Shown: in pieces, positions 8,323 through 15,314 of the stretch | Position numbering within the stretch: position 1 is the stretch's first letter | How the letters are laid out: each line of letters opens with the position of its first letter | Source of the DNA: CAZJRB01 sp964547995 | GTDB taxonomy: Bacteria > Planctomycetota > Planctomycetia > Pirellulales > Thermoguttaceae | Direction: 5' to 3' | Assembly (NCBI GenBank): GCA_964547995.1 | Contig: CAZJRB010000096.1 | Location: 1-29,685, forward strand | Length of the DNA stretch: 29,685 nt | Program-made: the position numbers and the translations under genes | The notes under the pieces: generated by a model | Seen by the model: only the letters and a program-made list of their open reading frames with translations | Told to the model about the DNA's origin: nothing | The model's database searches: none

Positions 8323-9248
8323 GTCACGAACTCCGGAATCAGGGCCTTGGCCTTGGGCCGCAAACGCTCGGCTTCCGTTGCATCAATCGAGCGGTAGGGC
8401 CACTGTAACCGGGGGCCGATGTCCGTCCAGCCGCCGATCATCGCCATCAATCGATCGCAGGCGGCGTTGCAGTAGCCGCCCTCGGTAATGAACGGCTCAA
8501 TTTCGTCTTTGATAAATCGCCGCAGGCGTTGTTCGAGTTCCAAGGCGCTTTCCATATCGGTCTGCATCTGTTCGGCCCACCGCTGGGCGGCGGCGGGATG
8601 GAGACAGGCGACGTTCGAATACGAACCGTGCGCGCCGCGCTGAACGCCCGTCGCCAGGAAATGGCCGGGAACAAAAACGCTTAGCTGACCAAGGTGCTTC
8701 CGCATCGCCGCATACCACGCATCGTCACCGCCGGCGGTTTTCAGGCCGACGAGAGCCGGGACTTCCGCGGCGAGGCGGCCGACCGCCGCCGGATTTAGAA
8801 CCTTTTTCGCGTGAGGCGGATTGTAGAGAACCAGGCCGATTCCTCCCGCCGCGTCCGCCATGCGGTGAAGGAAGGACACGGCCTCCGCCTCGGTCACCGG
8901 AAACCAGTCGGGCAGGATAACTTGCACCGCCCCCGGTGCCAGCGGAACCACGCGGCGCAAACGCTCGAGCGAAATCTGGGCCGACATGTGGCTCACGCCG
9001 ATCTGGAACGGCACGTGCGCGGCATTGCACTTCTCGGCGAGACATTGCGAAATCCGGTCGAACTCATCTTCCGTTTGGGCGTGGAACTCGCCCGCCGAAC
9101 CGTTGGAGTAAACACCGTCAACCTGCATCTCGATGAGCGTGTCGATCTCGGCGGCCACGCGCGGCAGATCGAGCGTGTCATCGACGTTCCAGGCGGTGAG
9201 CAACGTCGCCCAGTTGCCGCGGATCTGTTCTGCTGTTAGTGGTTTCAT
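8319..9248 (-). CDS. Second DHDPS-fold class I aldolase, substrate uncertain
   Basis: A 309-residue (beta/alpha)8 aldolase. It has the G-S51-A52-G-E54 loop, a catalytic tyrosine Y142 in LVLYNPP and a Schiff-base lysine K170 in LVGLKTAGGD. The YNPP and GLK versions differ from the YHMP and GVKYT of the adjacent NanA, so the two are diverged paralogues and not a recent duplicate. It may act on a modified sialic acid or another 2-keto-3-deoxy sugar acid, or be a dehydratase-type member; the sequence does not decide. Start ATG (9246-9248) overlaps the stop of the URO-D gene upstream (ATGA) and its own stop overlaps nanA, indicating translational coupling within one transcript. No strong ribosome binding site precedes it. 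Confidence 0.85.
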   Translation of the reverse strand: MKPLTAEQIRGNWATLLTAWNVDDTLDLPRVAAEIDTLIEMQVDGVYSNGSAGEFHAQTEDEFDRISQCLAEKCNAAHVPFQIGVSHMSAQISLERLRRVVPLAPGAVQVILPDWFPVTEAEAVSFLHRMADAAGGIGLVLYNPPHAKKVLNPAAVGRLAAEVPALVGLKTAGGDDAWYAAMRKHLGQLSVFVPGHFLATGVQRGAHGSYSNVACLHPAAAQRWAEQMQTDMESALELEQRLRRFIKDEIEPFITEGGYCNAACDRLMAMIGGWTDIGPRLQWPYRSIDATEAERLRPKAKALIPEFVT

Positions 9249-10357
9249 GTGGTGTATCGTCCAAATTCCAGGCCGGCGTCAGACATGGCCAAGATGTTCT
9301 CGGTTGGCACATCGGTCTGCAAAACGTGGCAGGGCGCCAAGATGTAGCCGCCGCCGGCGCCGAAAATCTCCAACCGCTGCTGTGTTTCGCAGCGGACTTT
9401 TTCCAGCGTACCCTGCGGCAGCAGATGTTGCGTGCAGATGCCCCCGTGCAAACAGATACGGTCGCCAAAGTCATCCTTCAGCGTTTGCGGGTCCATCCCC
9501 TCGGCCGCCGCTTGCAGCGGGTCGAGGATGTCGACACCGATCTCGATCAGATCTTCGATCAGCGGCCGGATCGCGCCGCACGAGTGGAACATGAACTTCA
9601 CGCCGTGGCTGTGCGCCAGGTCCACCAGCTTCTTCACCCGTGGTTTGACGAACATGCGAAACATGTCGGGGCCAAAGAAGAGACCGATTTGTGTGCCCAG
9701 GTCGTCTGCCACGCGCAGGATGTCGATCCGGCCGTCGGCAGCGGTGAACATGCGATCGAAATAGCCGACATAGAAATCAGTGAAGCGATCCATCAACCAA
9801 TGCGCCATCTCGGGTTGAACGGCCATGTCCATCAGTAGATTGTCGATTCGCCGCAGGAACGACGGGTGCTGAAAGACGCTGGCCCCGCTGGCCATCACGG
9901 CGAAATCGCACCAAGGAGCAAGCCGCTCGGCGAAATTGCCGAAATCGTACCAGTCGGGGTCCGGCCATTGCCGCCGCTCGCACTCTTCAATCGAAGCGGC
10001 GTTTTCCAGCACGAATTCGACAAAGCAGTCCTCCGGCCCGGCGGCGGTGTCGATCACCTTCTCCCGCCAGCCCCAGACGTTCTCTCGCACCCCGCCGCCA
10101 AGGTCGCGCGACGCCGGGATCGGCCCGCGATACAGTGGATCGACCACACCCCGCAGGTCGACGATATCGCTACGCAGGCGCAGGAGCAGATCGCGATGGC
10201 TCGTCGTACCCAGGTCCCCGTGCAATCGCCGAAGCACCCACGGATTGGCCTGAAAGTCCAGAGGCGTACGATCCGACTCCGCGAGGTTCACGGCCGTCAG
10301 CACACGCTCTTTGGAGGATACATAACTCATAGAACGGTTCGGCATGGGGATATTCAT
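9245..10357 (-). CDS. URO-D superfamily protein with methyltransferase-type H-x-C…C motif
   Basis: A 370-residue member of the uroporphyrinogen decarboxylase superfamily. The region opens SSKERVLTAVNLAESDRTPLDF, the usual start of non-HemE members. H258-S-C260 in FMFHSCGAIRP and C343 in ILAPCHVLQTDVP match the H-x-C…C zinc site of corrinoid:thiol methyltransferases such as MtaA/MtbA, which true HemE lacks. It is therefore unlikely to serve haem synthesis. Its role in a sialic-acid operon is unknown; methyl transfer is a hypothesis. Several in-frame ATGs (10357, 10345, 10330) exist and none has a convincing ribosome binding site; the family alignment favours the third (MSYVSSKERV). It is 9 nt downstream of another URO-D gene and overlaps the next aldolase by 4 nt. 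Confidence 0.85.
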   Translation of the reverse strand: MNIPMPNRSMSYVSSKERVLTAVNLAESDRTPLDFQANPWVLRRLHGDLGTTSHRDLLLRLRSDIVDLRGVVDPLYRGPIPASRDLGGGVRENVWGWREKVIDTAAGPEDCFVEFVLENAASIEECERRQWPDPDWYDFGNFAERLAPWCDFAVMASGASVFQHPSFLRRIDNLLMDMAVQPEMAHWLMDRFTDFYVGYFDRMFTAADGRIDILRVADDLGTQIGLFFGPDMFRMFVKPRVKKLVDLAHSHGVKFMFHSCGAIRPLIEDLIEIGVDILDPLQAAAEGMDPQTLKDDFGDRICLHGGICTQHLLPQGTLEKVRCETQQRLEIFGAGGGYILAPCHVLQTDVPTENILAMSDAGLEFGRYTT

Positions 10358-10366
10358 GGCGTGGTG

Positions 10367-11464
10367 TCAAAGACGGCGAAGCGCGTCGAGGTAATGGCGG
10401 TAATGGGCTAATGGCACGTCGGCCGGCACGTGGTGGTCGCAGAAGGCCACGTACCCGCCCTCGCGGATCAGCGGCGCCAGACCGCTCACTTGGGCGTCGA
10501 TGGCGGCGGGACCCTGAGCCAGAGCCCGTTTGTCGACGCCACCCATCATCCGCAGCTCCCGTCCAAACCGCTCGCGGAAAGCCAGGACGTCGTTCTCGCA
10601 TGTGCCGACTTCGACCGGGTAGACGATGTTGATTCCCCCTTCCAGCCAAACGGGCAGCAGATGTTCGAGCCGGCCGTCACAATCCAGGGCGAACCACGGC
10701 ACGCCCGCTGCGCGGCAGAACGCCGTGATGCGCTGGTAGTGCGGCAGCAGAAACTCCCGCGCCGCCGCCGGGCTGATCATCGGGCCGGTGTTGAAGCAGA
10801 TGTCCTCCCAGAAGTAAACGACGTCGGGAGTCATGCCCGCGGCGAATACTTGCCCGAGTGTCTCGATCGCGCAGTCGGCGATCGTGCCGACCATCTCGTG
10901 CAGCCAGGCCGGATCATCGTACGGCAGCGTCACCGCCTGCTCGAAGCCCATCCAGTTGCGAATCCAGCCCAAGAGGCTGGTAGCGCCAATGGCCAGTGGC
11001 GCCGAGCGGCCGTCTTCCTGCCAACGACGATACTTCCTGCCGCAGTCATTGGCAATCCGGCCGGACGTGGCCGGATCGAGTCGGGGCTTGTAGTGCTTCG
11101 CCCAAGCAGCCCGGCCGTCAAGCAGATGCCGCTCGGGGTGGGGAATGGAGCCCATTCGTTTGCTTCGAACGACCTGCACGCCGTCGGCTTGCTGGATCAA
11201 CTCGGTCTCGCCGCGGTCTTCAAGTTGTATCTCTTCGAACGGCGGATGCAGCCCCAGGATTACCGGTAAATAGGTCCGGTAGGAGTCGAGCCCGAAACAT
11301 GCGTCGGTCGTGTTGTCGTCGCTGCCGGCCCATCGCAGATCAGCGGGGGCACCCTCTTCGATCCACCGCGCGAGTGTCTCCGGCCAGAAGCCCCATTCGG
11401 TGAGAAAAGGGCGGTCTACCGGCTGATAGCTCATCGTCGCCAAGTAGCGCTCGCGGTCGGTCAT
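10367..11464 (-). CDS. URO-D superfamily protein (second paralogue), start codon in a tandem repeat
   Basis: From the ATG at 11464 the product is 365 residues and begins TDRERYLATMSYQPVDRPF, typical of this family. ATGs at 11482 and 11500 are equally in frame because an 18-bp unit carrying the start codon is repeated three times; a GTG at 11569 would extend it further. None has a clear ribosome binding site, so the true start is open. The presumed metal site is altered: D261-C262-D replaces H-x-C, and C342 (AFCDHHVP) keeps the distal cysteine. NTGPMISPAAAREFLLPHYQRI is the usual family segment before the site. It lies downstream of the sialidase (stop 11592) and 9 nt upstream of another URO-D gene. 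Function is unknown. Confidence 0.85.
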   Translation of the reverse strand: MTDRERYLATMSYQPVDRPFLTEWGFWPETLARWIEEGAPADLRWAGSDDNTTDACFGLDSYRTYLPVILGLHPPFEEIQLEDRGETELIQQADGVQVVRSKRMGSIPHPERHLLDGRAAWAKHYKPRLDPATSGRIANDCGRKYRRWQEDGRSAPLAIGATSLLGWIRNWMGFEQAVTLPYDDPAWLHEMVGTIADCAIETLGQVFAAGMTPDVVYFWEDICFNTGPMISPAAAREFLLPHYQRITAFCRAAGVPWFALDCDGRLEHLLPVWLEGGINIVYPVEVGTCENDVLAFRERFGRELRMMGGVDKRALAQGPAAIDAQVSGLAPLIREGGYVAFCDHHVPADVPLAHYRHYLDALRRL

Positions 11465-11511
11465 GGTACGGATGTCGGTCATGGTACGGATCTTGGTCAT
11501 GGTACGGATAG
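11459..11511. repeat. Three tandem 18-bp units carrying the URO-D start codon
   Basis: The 15-mer GGTCATGGTACGGAT occurs at 11459-11473, 11477-11491 and 11495-11509, an exact period of 18 bp. On the minus strand each unit reads ATCCGTACCATGACC, giving three in-frame ATG-ACC starts. The repeat adds two copies of an I-R-T-M-T-(K/D) hexapeptide to the N-terminus. Confidence 0.95.
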
Positions 11512-11591
11512 TTGGCGGCAGGCTCTGTCGTGCAGCCTCGGCGCCTCTTGCGTGCATGCAGCAGGACACCGGGGCAGTTCGTCCGTTCGTC

Positions 11592-13280
11592 CTACCTGCT
11601 TGCGGGTTGCTGGCTTTCGGGGTTGAGGGGATCCTTGACGGCCTCCGGCTTCAGCGTCTGAAGCGGAAAACGGGCCAACAGGATGGACTCGTACGGGTGC
11701 CCGTGCCCCGCTTCGTAAAGGCAGGCGACCTCCCCGCTTTCCAGCACGGCCAGATCGGAATAGGCGCTGGGGCCTGAGTGCAACAGGCACTTGGCCGACC
11801 ATGTTCGCCCCTCGTCGAAACTGGCGCGGACAGTCATTTTCACGCGGCTGCGGGTGCTCGCCGGGTTGCTGAACAGGATGACGCCCGGCGCGTCGTCCGC
11901 CGGCCAGCGGTACCGCTCGATCGCCGCCTGACAAATCGGTTCGATCAGCGCGTCGTCGAACCGTTGTTCGGTCCACGTCAACCCGCCGTCCGGACTGACG
12001 GCCACCTGGCGATTCCTTTTCGAACGGTCGTAGTTGCGCATGTTCAGCATCAGGCGACCGCCGGCCAGTTCGACCACCTCGCATTCGTTGACCTGGTGGC
12101 GAGACGTCGTGCCGCCCAGTTTCCATGTTTTTCCGTGGTCGTCCGAGTAGATCACATGCGAGTAGTAATGTTTGGTTTTTGCCTCGATGTGATCGCACGG
12201 GATGACGAGGCGGCCCTTGTGAGGGCCATGCTGAATCTGTATCCCGCTGCCCGGCCCGGTGGCATACCAGGTCCAGTCCCGCTGCTTCACGTCCGCGGTG
12301 ATCTCGACGGGCGTTGCCCACGTGATCCCGTCGTCGGTCGAGTGCGTTACGAAGACTCGGCGCGTGTCCCTACTCCTAAGGTCGATGATCTCCCTTTCAT
12401 GGTCGTCGCCGCGGTTCCAGGTCGACAACAGCCAGATCGTGCCGGTGTCGCGGTCCACCACGACGCAGGGGTTTCCGCAGGTGTTGCCCCCATCGTCCCA
12501 GATCACTGTCTGGCTGCTCCAGCTTCGGCCGTTGTCGGTCGAACGTTTGACGACCAGATCGATGTTGCCCGTGTCGCTGTTGCGTTCGCGACGCGCTTCG
12601 CAGAAGGCCAGCACCGTTCCCCGCGTGGTCACGGCCAGAGCCGGGATGCGGTAGGTATGGCTGCCCTCCTGGCCGCTGACGAACAGAGCGTGGCCAGTGG
12701 GCTTCGGCTCCGGCGGAGGATCGATCAGCGTGCCTTCGATTTGGAGGCTCCGCAGCGTCATGCGGTTGCGCCAGGGGCGGAAGCCGACGCGGGCGGCCGG
12801 GCCGGTCCAGCCTGTGAGGCGGTGAATTTCGCGGCCGTCGATGGAAAAGCGGGTGTCTTTTCCGGTGCGCTGGACCTCGAACATGAACCACTTGGCTGGC
12901 TGGATAACCTCGCTTGTCTTTCCAACCGTTCGCGTGGAGCCGCCGAACGGGGGTCCTTCCACGAACAGCGTGCCGCCCCGTCCGTCGAACCCGAAGTGGC
13001 TGTCGCCCATCATGAATGAAGCCGCCGTGCCCGCGAGCCGATCCAGCTTGAGCTGGGCCTCGATCCGAAAGTCACCTTTGGCGACAGTCTTCAGGGCCCA
13101 CAAATACCGCCCCGTTCCTTCGGCCGTGAGACCGTCGTTGGTCGTCTCCCAGGCGGCGCCCTCAAACGTTGCCGCAGCCGACTTGCCATCCTTCACCACG
13201 CTCAACTCGCCCGCCAAGGCAGGCGTTGACGCCGCGATCACCAGTAGAATCCGGATTGCGTTCATGCGTGTTGCGTCCAT
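11592..13280 (-). CDS. Exported GH33 exo-alpha-sialidase with N-terminal LamG-like domain
   Basis: A 562-residue secreted sialidase that should release terminal sialic acids from glycans. After a signal peptide (to about residue 23), residues 25-187 form a concanavalin/DUF1080-like sandwich. The six-bladed propeller follows with five Asp boxes (STDNGRSW, STDDGITW, SDDHGKTW, SPDGGLTW, SFDEGRTW). The active site appears complete: R211 in YRIP, D236, E399 in NECEVVEL, R415 in NMRNYD, R479 before KMTVR and nucleophile Y507 in AYSDLA. The start at 13280 is supported by AGAGG 6 nt upstream, which overlaps the last codons of the URO-D gene ending at 13284. It is the only full-length, active-looking sialidase of the window and supplies the substrate for the aldolases and transporter downstream. 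Confidence 0.93.
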   Translation of the reverse strand: MDATRMNAIRILLVIAASTPALAGELSVVKDGKSAAATFEGAAWETTNDGLTAEGTGRYLWALKTVAKGDFRIEAQLKLDRLAGTAASFMMGDSHFGFDGRGGTLFVEGPPFGGSTRTVGKTSEVIQPAKWFMFEVQRTGKDTRFSIDGREIHRLTGWTGPAARVGFRPWRNRMTLRSLQIEGTLIDPPPEPKPTGHALFVSGQEGSHTYRIPALAVTTRGTVLAFCEARRERNSDTGNIDLVVKRSTDNGRSWSSQTVIWDDGGNTCGNPCVVVDRDTGTIWLLSTWNRGDDHEREIIDLRSRDTRRVFVTHSTDDGITWATPVEITADVKQRDWTWYATGPGSGIQIQHGPHKGRLVIPCDHIEAKTKHYYSHVIYSDDHGKTWKLGGTTSRHQVNECEVVELAGGRLMLNMRNYDRSKRNRQVAVSPDGGLTWTEQRFDDALIEPICQAAIERYRWPADDAPGVILFSNPASTRSRVKMTVRASFDEGRTWSAKCLLHSGPSAYSDLAVLESGEVACLYEAGHGHPYESILLARFPLQTLKPEAVKDPLNPESQQPASR

Positions 13281-13283
13281 GGT

Positions 13284-14420
13284 TTACCTCTCCGATTTAC
13301 ATGATTCGCGATAGCTCCGCGCGACCCTGCGCGCAGACTCGAAGCTCTCGGCGCGGTGAATGAGCACCGCCCCCGTTGGGAATTGTTCTCGGGCGCGGCC
13401 GGACACAAGTTCCTCTTCGCTGACGGCCACTCGGATCAGTGCAATGCGCTTCGCTGCGGCCTTGGCGTAAATGGTCTCTACGTCATTCATCTCGGATTGC
13501 CCGAAATCGAGCGAGCGAATCGAGGGCAGCTCCAGATACGCGTCGGCAAGGTGGCCAAAGTTGCCGCAGGAGTGAATCCCGCCGCCACCCAGATCCCGCA
13601 AGACGCGTTCGTCGTACGGCGCGATTTGCGCCCGGTACATCTCGGGGGACACCATGATGGGCGTGTCGTTGCGCAACAGCACGTTTCCCTTCAACGCCAC
13701 GGCGTGCTGATGGCAGTACCCATCATCGGGCTCCGTTGTCCACTGTTCGAAGTATTTCGCGAGACCGATCTGTGCCGTCGCGAGCGCATCCAGGGCGCGC
13801 GCCACGGCCTCGGGCGCCGCCACAAGGTCCATGAGGGCCTCGCTACCGCGAATCAATTCCAGATTGTCAAACGGTCCCTGCAGGTCCGGAAGCACGATGC
13901 GGATCGCGCGTTTCAGTTCCGGGCACGTATCCAGAATCTCGCGGTACGTCCGCATGGTCTCCGCCGCTCGTGGAATCCAACCCGCACTGAAGTCCGCCGG
14001 ATCCGTGTCCAGGATTCGTTCAAGCGGATAGGCTCCACCCTCATGACTCACGACCCAGGGCGGGTTGTCATCGACCTGTTCCAGGCGGGCGCCGAACATC
14101 GACGCGACCAGCACCGTGCCGAAGTTTGCGCGCACCGTCAGCGGCAGGTCGTCGCCAACGCGGGCGTGGAGGGCGATGCTCGTATCGAACGCGGAGACAA
14201 GTTCGTTGTAGAGCATCTTCACCGGATCGTCGAAGATTTCGCGGTGAGGATAGGGGCGAAAGGGCGCGTCCTCCGGGAACGGGTACGTCACTACCAACGG
14301 CGGTCGGTCGACCGGCTCCCAGTTCAATGCCCGCAGGACACGCACATCCACATCATCCCGACACGCATCGTTGACTTCTTCGGAGAGAAACTGCAGCAGA
14401 CTTGTTAAAGGATCATTCAT
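13284..14420 (-). CDS. URO-D superfamily protein (third paralogue)
   Basis: A 378-residue URO-D-fold protein, more distant from the other two. RVLRALNWEPVDRPPLVVTYPF marks the N-terminal family segment, and NDTPIMVSPEMYRAQIAPYDERVL the segment before the ligand site. H283-S-C285 (GGIHSCGNFGHL) is present, but I find no cysteine at the distal position (TGAVLIHRAESF instead), so a complete H-x-C…C metal site is unlikely. The ATG at 14420 overlaps the stop of a truncated sialidase frame (ATGA), and AAAGGA lies rather far upstream, so translation may depend on the preceding frame. It is followed 3 nt later by the intact sialidase. Its task is unknown. Confidence 0.8.
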   Translation of the reverse strand: MNDPLTSLLQFLSEEVNDACRDDVDVRVLRALNWEPVDRPPLVVTYPFPEDAPFRPYPHREIFDDPVKMLYNELVSAFDTSIALHARVGDDLPLTVRANFGTVLVASMFGARLEQVDDNPPWVVSHEGGAYPLERILDTDPADFSAGWIPRAAETMRTYREILDTCPELKRAIRIVLPDLQGPFDNLELIRGSEALMDLVAAPEAVARALDALATAQIGLAKYFEQWTTEPDDGYCHQHAVALKGNVLLRNDTPIMVSPEMYRAQIAPYDERVLRDLGGGGIHSCGNFGHLADAYLELPSIRSLDFGQSEMNDVETIYAKAAAKRIALIRVAVSEEELVSGRAREQFPTGAVLIHRAESFESARRVARSYRESCKSER

Positions 14421-14881
14421 AAGCTGATTGAAGTTGTCCTTTGCGCGGCCTCATACATGGCCCAGACAGTCGTCAGTCTGTTGAAGACAGCAATTTCTGC
14501 AAGTCGTGGCTCTCGGCGATCCAGGCCAGATTGTTTGGCTTCGGTAAAGAGCAGGATATCGCCGGTCTTCTCGTCCACGGTAACCCCGCCGCTGAGGAGG
14601 CCCTTGCCGACGGCAATCTCCGGCCCCCATGTCGTGCCGCCGTCTTCGCTGCGGCGGACGCGCACCTGGCCCCACCCCCACGCCGCCAGAACGGTCCCGT
14701 CCGTGGCGACCACGACACTGGGAAGCCGCCCGCCGGTGAAAATCTGCCGCATTTCAAACTTCGGCTCACCGACAAACGCGCCCAATTCGCCTTCCATTTT
14801 CTCCACAGATTCGTGGCCGTTTGTCGCAGCGCCGGGAAGAACTGCCAATAAACTCAACGCCAAGAGGGCTCGTTGCATCAT
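14417..14881 (-). pseudogene. Truncated secreted sialidase-like (BNR) gene, first frame of the sialate operon
   Basis: The ATG at 14881 is preceded by AAGG at 8 nt. A signal peptide (MMQRALLALSLLAVLPGAA) leads to EMRQIFTGGRLPSVVVATDGTVLAAW, the opening of a BNR propeller, with one Asp box (SEDGGTTWG) and a second blade GVTVDEKTGDILLFTEA. After about residue 120 the sequence stops resembling the fold and ends at 154 residues, whereas sialidases of this type exceed 350. Catalytic Glu, Arg2, Arg3 and Tyr are absent. The truncated frame still ends in an ATGA overlap with the next gene. Its start lies 54 nt from the conserved upstream element, so it may now act mainly as a leader that delivers ribosomes to the operon. 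Confidence 0.7.
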
Positions 14882-14934
14882 CAGGGTCGCCTTCAAGCTA
14901 GGAATTCTTCGAGTCCGTCGGCTGCACTTGGTGT

Positions 14935-15050
14935 AAGGCTACACAACATCGAGTCTTGTGTCTTTTCTATTTGCGCAAAAATATTTGCGCATTTGGAACA
15001 CGCTATGGATGCGTATTCAGACGCGTGATACTCTATTCTCTGAGCGCCAG
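14935..15050 (-). promoter_or_regulatory. 116-bp conserved upstream element, copy 1 (operon promoter/operator)
   Basis: This stretch matches 26693-26808 without gaps, with 4 differences in 116 positions, all in the distal third. Each copy ends exactly 54 nt before a minus-strand ATG (14881 here, 26639 there). It contains a direct repeat TATTTGCGCA at 14968-14977 and 14982-14991 (period 14) and an inverted repeat ACACAA/TTGTGT at 14941-14946 and 14956-14961. I read it as a shared promoter and operator region; no -35/-10 pair could be assigned with confidence. Confidence 0.7.
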
Positions 15051-15101
15051 TGGAAGATGGGGTCAAGTGGAAGATGGGGTCAGGTCTCAAGACCTGACCC
15101 C
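15051..15101. repeat. REP-like element: direct repeat plus perfect 11-bp hairpin
   Basis: TGGAAGATGGGGTCA occurs twice (15051-15065, 15068-15082), and the second copy runs into a perfect inverted repeat with arms GGGGTCAGGTC (15076-15086) and GACCTGACCCC (15091-15101) around a TCAA loop. The GGGGTCAGGTCT type of sequence resembles REP elements linked with IS200-like REP-associated transposases; that link is from memory. It interrupts the small secreted frame ending at 15087. Confidence 0.8.
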
Positions 15102-15293
15102 GCTTTGGTCCTTTGCGACGACGATCTGTCCGTTTGGGACCTCCTCGGCCCAGTTCTCGTAAATCGGTTTGTCGTCGGTTGCCGATTTCGGCAACTTGGC
15201 CTCCGCCGCGGTCGGGGCGGCCCGTGTGGTCACGGCCGCGATGCATACGAGGGCGGCAATGCCGAACAGTTGCGAAAGCTCTTTCGTGTTCAT
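15087..15293 (-). pseudogene. 5' fragment of a secreted-protein gene, cut by the REP-like element
   Basis: From the ATG at 15293 the frame encodes 68 residues: a signal peptide (MNTKELSQLFGIAALVCIAAVTTRAA) and a short mature part ending AKDQSGVRS. The last five residues and the stop come from the REP-like hairpin, so the original gene was interrupted after about AKDQ. No further part of it is recognisable on the other side, where the conserved upstream element begins. AAAGGA lies directly against the ATG, too close for a good ribosome binding site. The family cannot be told from the remaining sequence. Confidence 0.6.
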
Positions 15294-15314
15294 TCCTTTC
15301 AATTCGATGTGCCG

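Noticed and set aside
9245..14420. HemE (haem biosynthesis) for the URO-D proteins
   Set aside because: The N-terminal segments and the H-x-C…C or D-x-C…C sites differ from HemE, three paralogues are present, and no haem genes are nearby.
14968..14991. CRISPR-like repeat pair
   Set aside because: Only two 10-bp units with a 4-nt spacer, present identically in two promoter regions; no array and no cas genes.
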